NCBI GenBank assembly: GCA_024305405.1
Contig: JAKNDB010000065.1
Location: 62,001-126,000, forward strand
Source of the DNA: Dirofilaria immitis
Taxonomy: Eukaryota; Nematoda; Chromadorea; Rhabditida; Onchocercidae
Direction of reading: 5' to 3'
Length of the DNA: 64,000 nucleotides
The notes beneath the pieces were generated by a model that saw nothing but the letters and a program-made list of their open reading frames with translations, did not search any database and was not told where the DNA came from. Each line of letters begins with the position of its first letter. The first letter of the stretch is position 1. Below, piece by piece: positions 35,177-49,000 of this stretch. The position numbers were made by a program, and so were the translations under genes.

Positions 35177-37270
35177 GTTTCTTTGGTGTCCAAGGTGAGG
35201 TGCGATGACGATCTTCACTAAGCAAATCAATCAACAAACAATCGAATCCAAAAACTTCTCAAAAACGTTAGAGAACTTGATCTAACAGATCTAAATCGAA
35301 ATTTATCCAAAGAAGAAACATGAAAAGAAAAAACGGATCATCAAGGAAAAAATGAAACAATCAACCAAAATTAGTTGGACAACGTACAGCAAATAGCATT
35401 TTTAACAAAGAATAAAGAAGAGAAACATAAATGCGAAAAAATAGTCAACAATAAAAAGATATGTTAAATTTGATAAATAATGATTAAAAACTATTATCAT
35501 TCTGAGTACATATTGTAACGATTTTGAATTTCGATCCAATTATTAAGTCCAAGGGTTATTAAAGACCTATTCTTATTTTAACACATCAAAACTAATTATC
35601 ATTGCACTATAAATTTATCACAGTTACTTTTATCAACTTTTAATAGTGACTCAAGAATGTGGAAGGAATTTTGGCGTAGCTTCGATGCAGCTATACTTCT
35701 CCAAGGAATATCAACTATTTTAAAAACTCATCATTCAATCCGATGCTTAAGAGGAGAAGCCCTATAATTATTCAAAAGATATGACATCGCTCCAGAAAAT
35801 TATGAACTCATAAGACAAATTCTGAATGAAAATTTTTGCCAATCCTTCATTATAATGAAATCTCTACATAACGAACTCCATTCCATCAAACGAAACAATA
35901 AGGGATGAAAGTCAATCATAGAGGCAATGGAAAGGATTCTCCGGCAGTTAGAAGCAATATATGAAAACTTGAAATATTCAGGTATTGAAACAATTACGGA
36001 AAGAAGACTACCACCTGGAATTTTAGAGAACGTATATCAATTAAAATCAGGAATGGAAATTTAAACGTTGATAATTTCTGACAATTCCTAATGAATGAAG
36101 CTAGTTCAAAGGAATGAATACGTCAGTAGAACATTCACTAAAAAACAGCAAATAAAACGAAATTCACACAGTAGTACGAAAGGATAGACCTCTTCATTAT
36201 TCATCACAAATCAGTCTAAGTCAAAGCGCCTCGATTCGAACGCTAACTCTAGCAACTTAGAACTTAGCAAGGAAAAAGACCTCAAATATTTTGTAACCAT
36301 GATCATAGGACGACGAATATCCAATTATCCTACTTATAAATAACAAAATAATTATTCGAAAAAAATGACGCATATTCTAACTTCTTCGGTCAAGACATAC
36401 TGTATATGATTGTAAACAAAAGAAACATTTCTGTTTCTACTGTAAGACCAACACAATATGGCCTTGTATTTTGCGAATTATGGCCCACTTAATCCAGAAA
36501 TATAAGCTAGAAAGAAACGAATACGCTCATCGTCACCACTTCAATAGATTACTAAATCGATGAACGAGGAAAAAAGGTTTTACCTTCATGTAAATAATAA
36601 AAACGATAATCCAAATGTGTCGAATTTGACATTAAAAAAAACAAAATTTTCATCTCATTAGATTCCTGGGAAGCATAACCCAGTCAATGTGGCAACAGAA
36701 GGACTTGAACCTAAAGCAGTTAAAAACCATGAAATATAGTGGAGAATTCTGACGTGGTTAAAAGAAAATGAAACTAACTGGCTACAATAAGGATTTAAAT
36801 TCAAAAAAAAAAAAACCGTCGCAAACGTAACAAATCGAATTCTTTTTCAAAAAATAAAATAGACGGAAACCGTTTTAGTAAATGGCTAAAATTATTACAA
36901 ACAACTGCTTGGATCCTCAAATTCATAGAATCATCAACGAAACAAAATCCGTCTGGCTAGAACCGATTTCAACTGGGTCTTTCATGGTCAACGATTACAA
37001 ACTACAAATTAGCAAACCTGATCTTTCGGAAATGCTAATCGAACGTCCCAGATTTTTCGCTCAAGTTGGATTAAACTATTTGAGACTTCTTTCAATCAAA
37101 CAGTCAAAAGATGAGTTACATTATTTACGTGTTTCACTACGAGAACAGTGCACATGGAATTGGTTGAAATTTTGTCTGCGGAAAATTTTCTGTATGTTTC
37201 AAGAAAGTTCATAGCTCGACGCCCATTGCAATATATTTCTAAAATCTGATTCCAAGTATTTTCTTGAGTT
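35177..37270 (+). pseudogene. BEL/Pao copy 3, heavily decayed
   Basis: Gag core remnants at 35650-36060 (WKEFWRSFDAAI, LRQLEAIYENL) contain many stops. Zinc-knuckle traces are at 36270-36480. The sequence then jumps to the RNase H/integrase link at about 36660 (PGKHNPVNVATEGLEPKAV), so protease, RT and most of RNase H are deleted. The integrase core follows at 37050-37270 (VGLNYLRLLSIKQ, TCFTTRTVHMELVE, then an ARRPLQYIS block) and ends near 37270 without a 3' LTR. It is the oldest of the BEL copies by number of lesions. Confidence 0.75.
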
Positions 37271-37380
37271 CATATATTTTCTCATTTAAGCAGTTTGAAT
37301 AGTTTCATTCTGCATAACAATCACTTTTGATGTTTGCTAATTCAGAATATGGTTTAATCCTGCATTTTTGCACTTGCTAT

Positions 37381-37842
37381 CATGCACTCTCGAATCAACA
37401 AATATCTATTAAACGTCTTAACAACTGTCATGCACTCTCGGATCAACAAATATCTATTGAACGTTTTAACTATATCATGCACTCTCGAATCAACAAATAT
37501 CTAATGAACGTCTTAACAACTGTCATGCACTCTCGGATCAACAAATATCTATTGAACGTCTTAACTATCATGCACTCTCGAATCAATAAATATCTATTGA
37601 ACGTCTTAACAACTGTCATGCACTCTCGAATCAACAAATATCTATTGAACGTTTTAACTATATCATGCACTCTCGAATCAACAAATATCTATTGAACGTC
37701 TTAACTGTCATGCACTCTCGAATCAGCAAATATCTATTGAACGTTTTAACTATATCATGCACTCTCGAATCAACAAATATCTATTGAATGTCTTGACTAT
37801 CATGCACTCTCGAATCAACAAATATCTATTGAATGTCTTAAC
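37381..37842. repeat. minisatellite, ten 45-48-bp units
   Basis: Every unit starts CATGCACTCTCG.ATCA.CAA and runs through TATCTA.TGAACGT.TTAAC. Variation is mostly in the last bases: an AACAACTGT type (48 bp), a TATAT type (47) and shorter types (45). The types tend to alternate, suggesting growth by dimers. Open frames across it are a consequence of units divisible by 3 and are not a gene. It starts about 110 bp after BEL copy 3. Confidence 0.95.
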
Positions 37843-40800
37843 GAAATGTTTGCATTTTCACTATTACATTATATTTCTGATTTTTCTTTTATTTTTGCAA
37901 TTTTATGTTGAAATTAGCAATAATAAAAACGATGCACATTGTAAAAGTTTAGAAATTACAAAAAAAAATTAATAAAAATAAGAAAAAATTACATCATAGA
38001 TCATAAAATCATGATTATATGTTATTCTTTTTCTTTTTATGTTTGTTTTGTTGAGATATTTAGTTGGCTGTTTTTTTTGTTCTTATTCTGGATTGTTATT
38101 TTTCAATTTCTACTGAACATTAGAAATAAATGCTTGTATATGTAACAAATTCATTCATAACATGCAGATTACATCTCGAGAAATTGAAGTAGCTCATTTT
38201 ACTAAAAGTGATACTTTTACCGGATTTGTGTCAAAATCAAATCAACTACTGCCAATGTTTCATTTAGTAGCAGCGATCAAAATTCATCATACCTTTGGCT
38301 TTTATTAAAAGAGATAAAATGAGAGGGTAAAAAATTAATGAATAATGGAAGTGTTATAAAAGATTATAATAACTTGTTTGAAGGATTCCAGGAATTCACA
38401 CAAAATATAATAAGACATAAATTTTCTTAAGAGATTTAAGAGTTTTTTGGTATGATTGTTGGAGAGTAATCATTTCTTACTGTATGTTATAAACAAAATC
38501 GATTATTGTTGGATTAAAATTTATTATAACAAATGGAACATCTGATGATTAGTTATACGTATAGCTAACATTAGCTAATTAATTAATAAATGTTTAAAAC
38601 AATTTCTAAAAATTTAATATGTATAATTAGTAAAAGATAGATATATGTGTATATATATATATATATTTCGATTATTTTTTAAATCTTTTGATTTCTCATT
38701 TAAAAATCTTTAATAATTTAGTAATTTATTTCGCCTTTTCAAGTTATATGCATATGTGATAGTAAATGATTTATTGTATTCTCTAATAATTACCTTTTAG
38801 GCGATATTAATAAATTATCAAAATTAATTATTTCAATAATTTGTTGATTTCATTTAAGCTGCAAAATTTGACAAGAGTTAAGAAGTGTTTCTCTTGCAAA
38901 CGATAATTTTAAAAATCCGTGTGTTGAAATTAGTGGAACAGAGATGAAAATGAAGTAAGAGTGGGAATGGGTGTAGGATGTGTATAGCAAGAGTGGGGGA
39001 AGGGATGGGGGGTGAGGAGTCTCGAGATTTTGTAGCGGTTTATTTTGACATTATGTCAATCTTAATTTAACAGCTATATATGGATAATTCATCTATCTCG
39101 ATTATTTCATACATGCCGAACTATTATTATCATTTGATAAGAACTACTGTTAACGATTTGTGATACTATACCTTCTTATCTTATAGCATAATACATTATA
39201 ATAATTCATTAATAAGGCATTCTAATTTTTAGTTATAAAAGCATCAAATCTTATTTTCAGGCAATCTTTATCTTTTACAAAGATAAAGATTTAAATTTAA
39301 TCAATTGAAATGAAACGAATGAATTGTATTGAAATAGTTTTAACAATAATTTAATTTGTATAAAGCAGAGAGCTTTTATCATTTAATTTATCATTTTCAT
39401 TCTTTTTATCTTTTATCATTCGTTTATCTTTCTATACAATGCTTCCTTTCCATTCGAATGTACTTTTAATATTTGCTCTTCATTATTAATTAGTTTATTC
39501 ATCATTGCAATTATTTTATATTTTATTTGATAAATTTCAAATGTCTTATTATTAAAATGTCTCTTTCTCTCCCTCTCTCTCTCTCTCTCTCTCCCTCTCT
39601 ATCGAATACTAAAGTAATCAGATATTTCTTTCGTAAATGAATATTATTTTCTCATTGGATAATTATAATTAAATATAGATGAGGTCAAAGTTCAATCAGT
39701 ATAGACATATGCAAAAGAATCCGTTTAGGTTAAAAATCATGAAGATACGAATAAATATTACTTATTTGATCGAAGTTTAATAAAAAAATTAGTGAAATAG
39801 TAGAATGTGAATAAGAAAGAAAGTAGAACACATATAATCATTACCCATCCGATATCAACCGGTTTTTGATAAAACGATGGGACAAGAAAGTAGGATTACT
39901 TCATTGTAACATTATTATCTGTTCCATTCTTCAACTATTAGTCGGTAATTTAAAAACATTACAAAATATTACATTTGAAGTGGTTTATCGTCTCAGATAG
40001 TTGAATGATCATTTTATTAAGCTGACATAATTAAATATGCTTTTGTATCATTTAATTAAACAACTATTAACTGTTTGGCATCATTGAATAGAACGAAAAA
40101 GAAATATGATGAAAAAAAAAAAAGATTCATTGATAACATTGATAAGTAATATTTGATTTATAATTTTTGAAATTGTATATTAATCTTTAAATTCAAATCT
40201 TTGATTTTATTTCTTCTAATATACATTTTTTCCTCTCACTTCAATTATTTCTTTTTTAAATGATAGGATTTGATATTCGACAAAAAAAGTTTTCATTTTA
40301 AATATTAAATTTATGATGTATTTTTTTGTTTATAATAATGTCATCTAATCATATCCAGCCATTGCATCAATAATAATTGAATGAAGCGACGATAAATTTG
40401 ATGAGCGAATTTCTCGAGATTGCACGAGCATTTTGCTTTAAATAACAAAATGAGAAAATTGATAAAATTTATTGATTGTGGAATAGTTGGTTGGCTTGAG
40501 TAAGCTGACATTTTCTTTACTTTTTTCTTTCTTTTTTTTCATTTTACAGCCGTAAAATATTGAATGAATTAAAAAGAGAAAGAGATGAAAAAAGAAATTT
40601 TTTAAATGTTTACTTATCAGAAAATCATTTTGTAAATTAAATATTAATTTGTAATATGTCTTTTTCAAGAAATCTCGATGTATATGTGCGTATAAACATG
40701 CATATATAAACATATATTCATGTTTATATTCATCTCTGCTTATAATGATTACCATCTAACTATTGGAAATGGCAATTAAAATAAGAATTTTAAAATGATT

Positions 40801-41342
40801 AAAATAGGAATAGTTATTTATTGCATAAGATATAAGAAAATATATATATATATATATATATTAGAAAACATTTTTTAATCTTATCATTTTTTTGTATAAA
40901 AATTACTTTTTATCATATCATTTAATCAAACGTTAAATTGTAATAAATGATGAAATGATTCGTTTATCATTATTAGTTTCTCTTTAAATAATTAATTGAA
41001 GTAATTTGCGCATAATTATGATTGGTTTTTTAATGAAATAAATTTTGCTATCGCAATTGGAATTTTTCTTATAGAAAAGTATGTGCGCTTAGCTTTTTAA
41101 GTAAAAAAATTTTTTTAAGAAATTAAAAAGTTACAGTGATATGAAAATTTTTCAGAATTATTACATAAAATTTTTAGACAGTGAAGTTACAATGATATGA
41201 ATATTTTTCAAAATTATTCTATAGACAGTAATAGTAATAAGTTTCCAATTGTTATTTATATGTGAAATATTCATTTCACATATAATTTTTCTTAAATTCT
41301 TTCAAAAATTTTCTACCACACTATAATTATTGATTAATACTT

Positions 41343-41384
<42 letters not shown>

Positions 41385-41537
41385 AAACGTGTTTATTTAT
41401 TATATTTTAAAATAATTTTCCTTTTTTATCAAAAAATTTTTCATTTCTTATTGTTGAAATGTTATAATTATTACTTTAGTTAACGATGACATATATGTTA
41501 CTATAAAATGTTTAAAATAAAACAAGAAATTTTTCAG
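37843..41537. other. long AT-rich intergenic region with simple repeats
   Basis: (TA)n at 38650-38668 and 40842-40860, and a 39-bp (TA)n at 41344-41382. A pyrimidine (CT)n tract lies at 39560-39601. A conspicuous G-rich patch is at 38961-39020. An ORF at 40438-40755 (minus) is low-complexity and has no support. The 3' half should contain the promoter of the TBC gene. Confidence 0.45.
38961..39020 (+). other. G-run cluster
   Basis: Five runs of at least three G within 60 bases (GTGGGAATGGG, then GTGGGGGAAGGGATGGGGGG), exceptional in this AT-rich sequence. Quadruplex formation is possible but needs one long loop. It lies 2.6-2.9 kb upstream of the TBC gene. Confidence 0.5.
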
Positions 41538-41608
41538 GAAAATGTTACAGATTTCAAATAATTTACAAACAACAATAATAGGTGAAGAAGCTCATATATC
41601 CAATACAG
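41538..41608 (+). other. possible 5' exon of the TBC gene
   Basis: Bounded by TTTTTCAG and GTGAG. It contains an ATG-led open stretch of 22 codons, but joining it to the exon at 41786 in that frame hits a stop after a few codons, so it would be untranslated or a short upstream ORF. Confidence 0.35.
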
Positions 41609-41704
41609 GTGAGATAGTATTTCAATAATTCCAAAAATATAAATTGATGTATTGACGAGTAATAATGACTAGGAAACGTCAGAAAAGAGATGTATTGTTA
41701 CATT

Positions 41705-41757
41705 ATCATCATCATAATCATCATCACCATTTTATATTATCATCATCATTATTATCA
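41705..41757 (+). repeat. imperfect (ATC)n tract
   Basis: Repeated ATC/ATT triplets just before the first coding exon of the TBC gene. Confidence 0.7.
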
Positions 41758-41821
41758 AGAGTGAGTGCTAATTTTTCTATTGTAGTTGCTGTTACAACAA
41801 CGAATTAATTGCACTCATTTG

Positions 41822-42967
41822 ATGGATTTACGGGAAAGAGACATTCTGAATGATAGTGTGGATAATGAAGAAGATGTTGAAAGTGGAGAACATGTGGATG
41901 GTCGATTTGGTATGTTTTGATGTTATAAAATATATTTAATTCTAAGAAACCAGAAAAAGCGAATTTATAAAAGATTAATAGAGAACAAAAAAATTATGTA
42001 GCGAAGTTTGATAAATAATGTAGAAAGGAGGATAAAATAAATAATATAGAGAGGAGGACAGAGAAAGAATAAATAATATATTAGAGGAGGACAGAAGAAG
42101 AATAAATAATAAATAATATAGAAGGGAGGAAACCATATAATATTATTCAAAGAATCAGATTGATATGATTTCCCTATTTTTATCATTTCGGAAATAGCGA
42201 ATTTATAAAAGGCTAATAAAGAACAAAAAAATTATGTTGAGAAGTTTAATAAATAATATAGAAAGGAAGATTTTATGTTATATTTCCGAGATAAGGTACA
42301 AAAATTTTAATAATTTCTTGAGGTAAACTTTGATTGATTAACCAAAAATAAATTTTTGGAATAAACTATGATTTGACGAATTTATAGCTTAGTACTATTC
42401 TCGTAATCTTAATGAATTAAGCAAAGATGTTTTATGCATTGCAGAAATCGTCATATTTTTTTCCACTTTTAACATTTTTTTCATAGAATAAATAAGTAAG
42501 GAAGTGAATAACATAACATTAATTCAAACTAAATTTTAATTTTTGAAGTCAAATTTTTTTTAGTTAGTTTTATTTTAATTAAAGTTTTTTTTTTAAATTC
42601 TTCACTATGGCTTAAACTAATATTTCCATAAACAAATAAAGCAAATATTGAGATTAAGAGCAGTTAGAAAGAAGGCAAGCTATTTTCAAAGTATGGAAGT
42701 AAATTAGGCATGGATTTCATAACTTATCATTTCTTTTTCCTTAAATGATATTCGTCCGATATGTTATATAACTTATTTCGGACTCTAGCATATTACATTT
42801 TAGAGAGAATAATCATTAAGTTTATTTTTACGTTTTATTTGTTTATCTTTTATTTTCGGATTGGCTGATTAAATTTATTTAATATTTTTTCATTGAATAA
42901 TTGAATTATTTATATGTACAGATATACAAATATACACACAAATGTACAAATATACATATAAATAATT

Positions 42968-43021
<54 letters not shown>

Positions 43022-46000
43022 AACATATAACAAGAAATATGAATACTGATGGTATCTATAAAAGTAGTATGACATAATGTCTGCTGTTGCGGTTTTTTTC
43101 CGTACTTTTGCTTCTTCCTTTCTATTTGGGCTGATTCGAAGTTTTTTAAATGCTTATTAGATGAAATTCTACTGATTTTATTTTTCCTGTTTGTTTACTG
43201 CAACTAGGAATAAAAATAAAAAATGGGAATTAATATTAAAGCTTTATTTAATGTAACTGCGAAAAAAAGTTGCATTAATTGAATTTTAATATTCAATTCT
43301 TATTTTATATTTTTCAATTAACATTTCGAATTATTCTTAAGGCCATTTCTCATGTGATGCATACTTTTCTTTTTTAAATTTTGATTCTTATTCTTATTTA
43401 AAATTCCATAAAAGTTTACAAAAGCATTTTCTAGTTGAGCGGACCTTATATTCATGTGTTCTGTATAATATAGTTTTTTTAAAAAAAGTTAATAATATAA
43501 TTTTGAAAGTATCTTGACAAAAGAACGAAAGAATGGAATAATTATTACACAGCTTGTTGGATACAAATAACTATAAATTTTATTTTTCAAAGTAATCAAA
43601 CTTTTATTTTTACCTCATTGTATTATTTTTCTTTATTTTACCAAGCAAAATGCTAATAGCTTTCGTTATTATGAGCATTTCAATCAGAAGAAAAAAATTT
43701 GTATATTTTCATTCCAATATTTAAGTAAAAAAAATTAAGAATGATATGATATCATTTTCGTATTTTATTTTCATTTCATTAATAAGCTTGTTCTTTTTTT
43801 TGTATATTACTTATATAACAGTACTATCTGAAATATTTTAAAAAACTGCTTAAAAAAATAAGAAAAATAGCTACACTGAGAAAGACTTCAGAAATTTTAT
43901 TATCGAATCATAAAATTTCGATTAGATCGGATAGATCCAATGATAGATAAGCTCGGTGATGAATTTCCATCATAATTTTTTCTACATTGCATTCCTGTGA
44001 TGTATGTTATAAAAGAAAATGGCATTCTATTTATTCTTTTGATTTTTCAGTCCTTTAATTTTTATTTGCTTCATTTAATGATTAGTACTTCACATTTACA
44101 TTTCATTTTTATATTATTTAGATAGGCAAAAAGAAGAAATAATTTAAAATGCGATAAAACTATTCTTTGTTTAAGCTGTCATTTCGGAAATTGCATTTTC
44201 ATGAAAATTCTCTCTTTATTAAATAGCAAAATTGAAATTTCTTCGATTTATCATATAACAAAACGCAAACAATAATGAAAACGTATATTGTTGTAAAGTA
44301 ATTCGAATTTCATCATAAATTTTTCAAAAATAAAAATTCTGTTGTGGATACTTCAAGAAAAAATATTATATTGCAGGTGTTTTAAAAAATTTCGTTTTCT
44401 GTTACTTAACTATTTCAAAATTAGAATGTGGCGTTAAAAATCGAGTTTTAGTTTCATTAATTTTTTTGCCCAATTTTCTTTTTCCTAGAAAATTGAATAT
44501 GAAAAAAATTGATGGGAATATAATTATAAAGAAGTTGACGTTAATAATGCGATATAGAAACTTTTAAGTTTTTATCTTATTAGGAACGTTACTAAGTTTG
44601 TTTTTTTGCTGTTTCTATTTTCTGCTATGGTATTTTATGAATATTTTATTGGTAGCGAATGAATTTTGTAATCGAACGCCGAAAAAGAAAACCAGTACCG
44701 AAAATTTAGTAAAATGCAATAGAATTTTTAAAATTGATTGTAATTATCATGTAGGGATAATTTATTTATATAAAAAAATTTTTCTATACTTATGTTGTGA
44801 TTTTGGGAAATGTTTCATGAAGCATAAAAAATATTTTGTATTTCACAATTATTTTCTATAATGACAGTTCATGTAATGTTTGGAAAAATAATTTCTCAAA
44901 TTTTGAAAATTTTGTCTAATTTTCTTTTTTTTCTAAATTTTCATGATAAATTATTGATTTCTGGGAAATTTCACCAGATATTTCGTGCGAATTTCTATTG
45001 CAAATAATAATAAGATGGCAATCGCTTGAATCAAAAGCCATTTCCAACTTACTAAATTTGTTTGATTTTTTTTCTAGAAACAATAAATGATGAAACGGAA
45101 GCGACATCAAGCGAAGAATCTGAAGATCCAGAGTTTCGGGAATTGGAAGAGCGTTCACAAATTGTTGAAAAATATGAAAGGGTATTTTAATTATTACTTG
45201 CAATCGAATGAATATAAAAAGTGAAAAAAAAGCCATCTCGGTTGTTTGGTTTTGTTTTCCAACTATATTGCTAAGTCGAATAAGAAGATTTAGTGCAGCA
45301 TGTCTTCTAGTGATATTGTGATTTAAAAGGAAAAAAATTAGGATTACTTACGAACTCTTCATAGGGTTATGTTCAATTTAGTTGTTGATTGGACTGTTAG
45401 TATTTAGTTCACCTAGTCCTAATCTTCCAGTACAACACAAAAAGTTCTTTGAGAATATGTCTTTAATATACTGTAACGTACTCTATATCTTAATAATAAT
45501 TCGATGCGACTTATAAAGATTTTTTAGTGTTTAATGAATCTAGAAATGATAATGGTGAATCTTTTCAGGGACCGGAACAAGAAGTGGAAGAATGGGAAAA
45601 TCCCGATCTCGAATTATACAAAATTACCGATCGATACGGGTTTATGCAGTATGGATTTCCTAAATTTTTATCTGATATTCTTTTGATTTAATAAATTACT
45701 GCTAATTAATTCACCGGTTTTAATAGTGTTACTTGAAGAAAAATAATTACTTTGGCAATTTAACTTTTTATGTCTAGTTGTGAAAATTCGTGAATTTTTT
45801 TGAAAATTTTAGCAAGGATATGCAAGAGATCGGTGCACAAGAATTAGCGGAAAAAAACGAATGGCAAAAGAAGTTTCACGTGAGCAGAAATGGCTACGGA
45901 TGATATCACGATGGAATGATAGGAAAGGTGCTAATGAGAAATTGAAAAACGGCTTTGGAAAGGTGTTCCCGAAAAATTCAGATCGTTGGTAAATTTTTAC

Positions 46001-49000
46001 AATTTTATGCTCATTTAAGCCTACAAATTTTGTTTTGCGGTCGTAAGAATTTGGTTGTCTATCTGTTCAGATTATGTTTAAAAATTTTTTCTTTCTGAGT
46101 CTGAAAATATGAAATATTCGGATATGTCCTTTAAAAAATATCATTGAAACTTTTCACAGCCTAAGAAATAGGGATAGAAAGATATGTAGTAATTGATATT
46201 AAAGGAAACTAAGTTTTCATTGAATACTGAAATTTAGAATATAATATTAGCAATATTAAAGCATAAATTTCCCTTCTGATTGTTTTTGAATCCAAAGAGT
46301 AATTTCCATCGCATGAAGCTGAAGATGGTAGAAAAATGGTAGCTAACAGTAACATGCATTATAATTTTGAAATTTCACTTTTTTCTTTGTAAGATTTATT
46401 TTTGTTCTAGGCGCTCATAATCATCTTCTTAAGTGTATGCAACTCCTAATATCATAATTTTTTTTTGATTTTATCATTCATTTCAAATGAAAGGTGTGGA
46501 CGAGATTACTTGGAATTAATCGTTATCGAAAGGAACAAAATAGTAATGTTTACCGCGAATTATTAATGCGTGCGCGGCTCATTTCGAAAGATATCAAACA
46601 GATAGATCTAGATATTAACCGAACATATCGAGATCACTTAGCATTTCGTCGAAGATATGATGTAAAGTGAGAATTTTCAAAATTTATTTAATTCTATTCC
46701 AGATTTCGAGTTTTTGAATTTTTCAAATGTGATGTTTAGAAAAAATTTAAAAAGTTGGAAGCTTCGTTTGATTTTATGAAATATTCAGGCAACAATCTTT
46801 ATTCAATGTATTAGCTGCATATGCAATGTACAACACAGAAGTGGGTTATTGTCAAGGAATGAGCCAAATAGCAGCACTTTTCTTGATGTATATGGATGAG
46901 GAAGATTCATTTTGGTGTTTACATGCATTACTTGTTGATAAAAAACATTCCATGCACGGTGAGAACATTCCATTCGTTATAACTATTTATGCTGAATTCA
47001 ATATTTTCTAATTTGTTAAATTTTGAGATCTTACTTTTTAGGATTAAATGTAGCGCCAATGAATAAACTAAATTCTAAATTTCTATAAAGTAATAAATTA
47101 ATGAATAAATTGCAGGATTTTTTGTTCCTGGCTTTCCAAAATTGGTTCGCTTTCAGACGCATTATGAAAAAATATTGCAGAAATATCTTCCACGTTTGAA
47201 AAAGCATTTAGTTAGTTTTATAATTTCTGCATTTCTTTCTTCAACTATAGATTCTCGTTTTTTTTTTCAATTTCGATATAATAGTCTGCGTAGTCGCCGA
47301 TATCTAGTTATGCTCAATCAATATCTAGTTATGCTCAATCACTAAAAAAATATTTTACTTTCATATCATACTATCTTTGTTCAAGTCCAACCATTCTCGA
47401 AAATTTTCATTATCTTGTTTTCTCTCTTTTAGGATAAAGCTGGTATTCCGCCAATTTATGTAACAAAGTGGTGGTTTGGCTGTTTCCTAGACCGAGTGCC
47501 ATTTCCATTAGCATTACGATTATGGGATGTTTTTCTTCTGGAAGGAGATGTTATACTGATTGCAATGGCGTATAATATTATGAAAATGCATGAAAGTATG
47601 CTCAGTTATTGTTATAGTTTTATTTCTAGTTTTGTACTAACCTGTACGCTACAAAAAAGAAAAAACTTTTGAAAAAAAAAAACTCTCCTTGAGCTGATTG
47701 TATGAGTGCCTTTCTTCATGAAGTGTTTCTCGACATAATCAATATTCGTGTCAGTATATATGTTTACATTGTTGTTTGCTAATACTTTTCAAATTAAAAC
47801 ATACGAAAATTCAAAATTGAAAAATAATAATTTAGCACAATTCATAAAATTTACATTTGAAATGGAACGAATACCAGGATTGACAAAATTTCGTGACTTA
47901 TTTCAGAAACGATGCGAAAATTACAAATGGAGAATTTTATGGAATATATTCAAACTGTTATTGCCCAGGATTTTGGTTTCTCTGATGAAGAAGCAATGAA
48001 ATCATTACAAGATTGTCTAAGAAAGTTGCATGTTCGTATTTTATGTTAAAAATTTTCGAAAACTGATGTTGTTTCTGTTCAGTGTTTCTGTTTCCACATT
48101 TTCCACATAATCATTTATTCTCTGGAAATTTTTTCATTAAAATAGGAAATTGTAGGGAAAATCAAGGATCTTTGTATTAAATTAGCTTTATAGCATGAAA
48201 TTTTTATATTCCAGAGTGATCGGATGTTGTTACCATCATCGCCAAAACCTGGTGACGCACCCGAAACACCGATAAAACCATTCGGACCTGTTCTTAGTCG
48301 TTCTATGATTGACATTCGTTTGGATATTGCTGAAATACAGAGCCGTTGTTCACGTGCCAATTGTAAGTTATGTTAATAGTTAAAATAATGTGTTTATAAG
48401 CTGTGTTCTAACTTAAGTAGAGTGTAATGATTTTCAAATTTCATTTAAAAAGTTGAAAGTAAAGAGCTGCCGCTTATTATGTTAAGATTCTCCAAAGTAG
48501 AATCTTTATTTCGCTTTTTCAGTTTTGCTTCCAGAATTCAACTTTAATTTTTTTAGCTATTGCGGGACGATCACCGGTTGGAATACGCCGACCACGGTTA
48601 CCACCGTCTCCAACACCCCTCTCAAAATACAAACTGTCACAATTACCACCCCGACATATGGAATCTACATTGCCGGAAAATTCTCAATCAAGTTTCTCTT
48701 CAACGAGTACAGTAAAGATACAAGTTTAAGAGAGCAGCAGCAATTACCAAAGATTTTTACTGATACAACAAACAATACAAACTTATCTATTTGTCAACCG
48801 GAAAGTCGAGAAAATTTGTCGCAAGTGATTCAGCAACAATCCTCTCCAATGCTTGCGAAACAGATTGAAGTGAAAGTTGTTCGGCCATTAGCTGTTGAAA
48901 AAGTACAGCATAATATCCGGATGAATGATGGAAATTCCTCACCGTTCTATGTTTCACCTTCATCGCATGCAAATAGTAGAGGTAGTGATTTCTAAGATGA

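Noticed and set aside
37327..37972. Repetitive ORFs across the minisatellite on both strands
   Set aside because: Open only because most units are multiples of 3; no start, splice or composition support for a protein.
40438..40755. 105-codon ORF, minus strand
   Set aside because: Low-complexity Lys/Phe/His composition expected from AT-rich DNA.
42890..43075. ORF with an Ile-Tyr repeat (minus)
   Set aside because: A translation of a (TA)n microsatellite inside a TBC intron.
48525..48760. Alternative open frame at the start of TBC exon 48557
   Set aside because: The phase from the previous exon selects the other frame; this frame becomes correct only after the T-run deficit at 48725.
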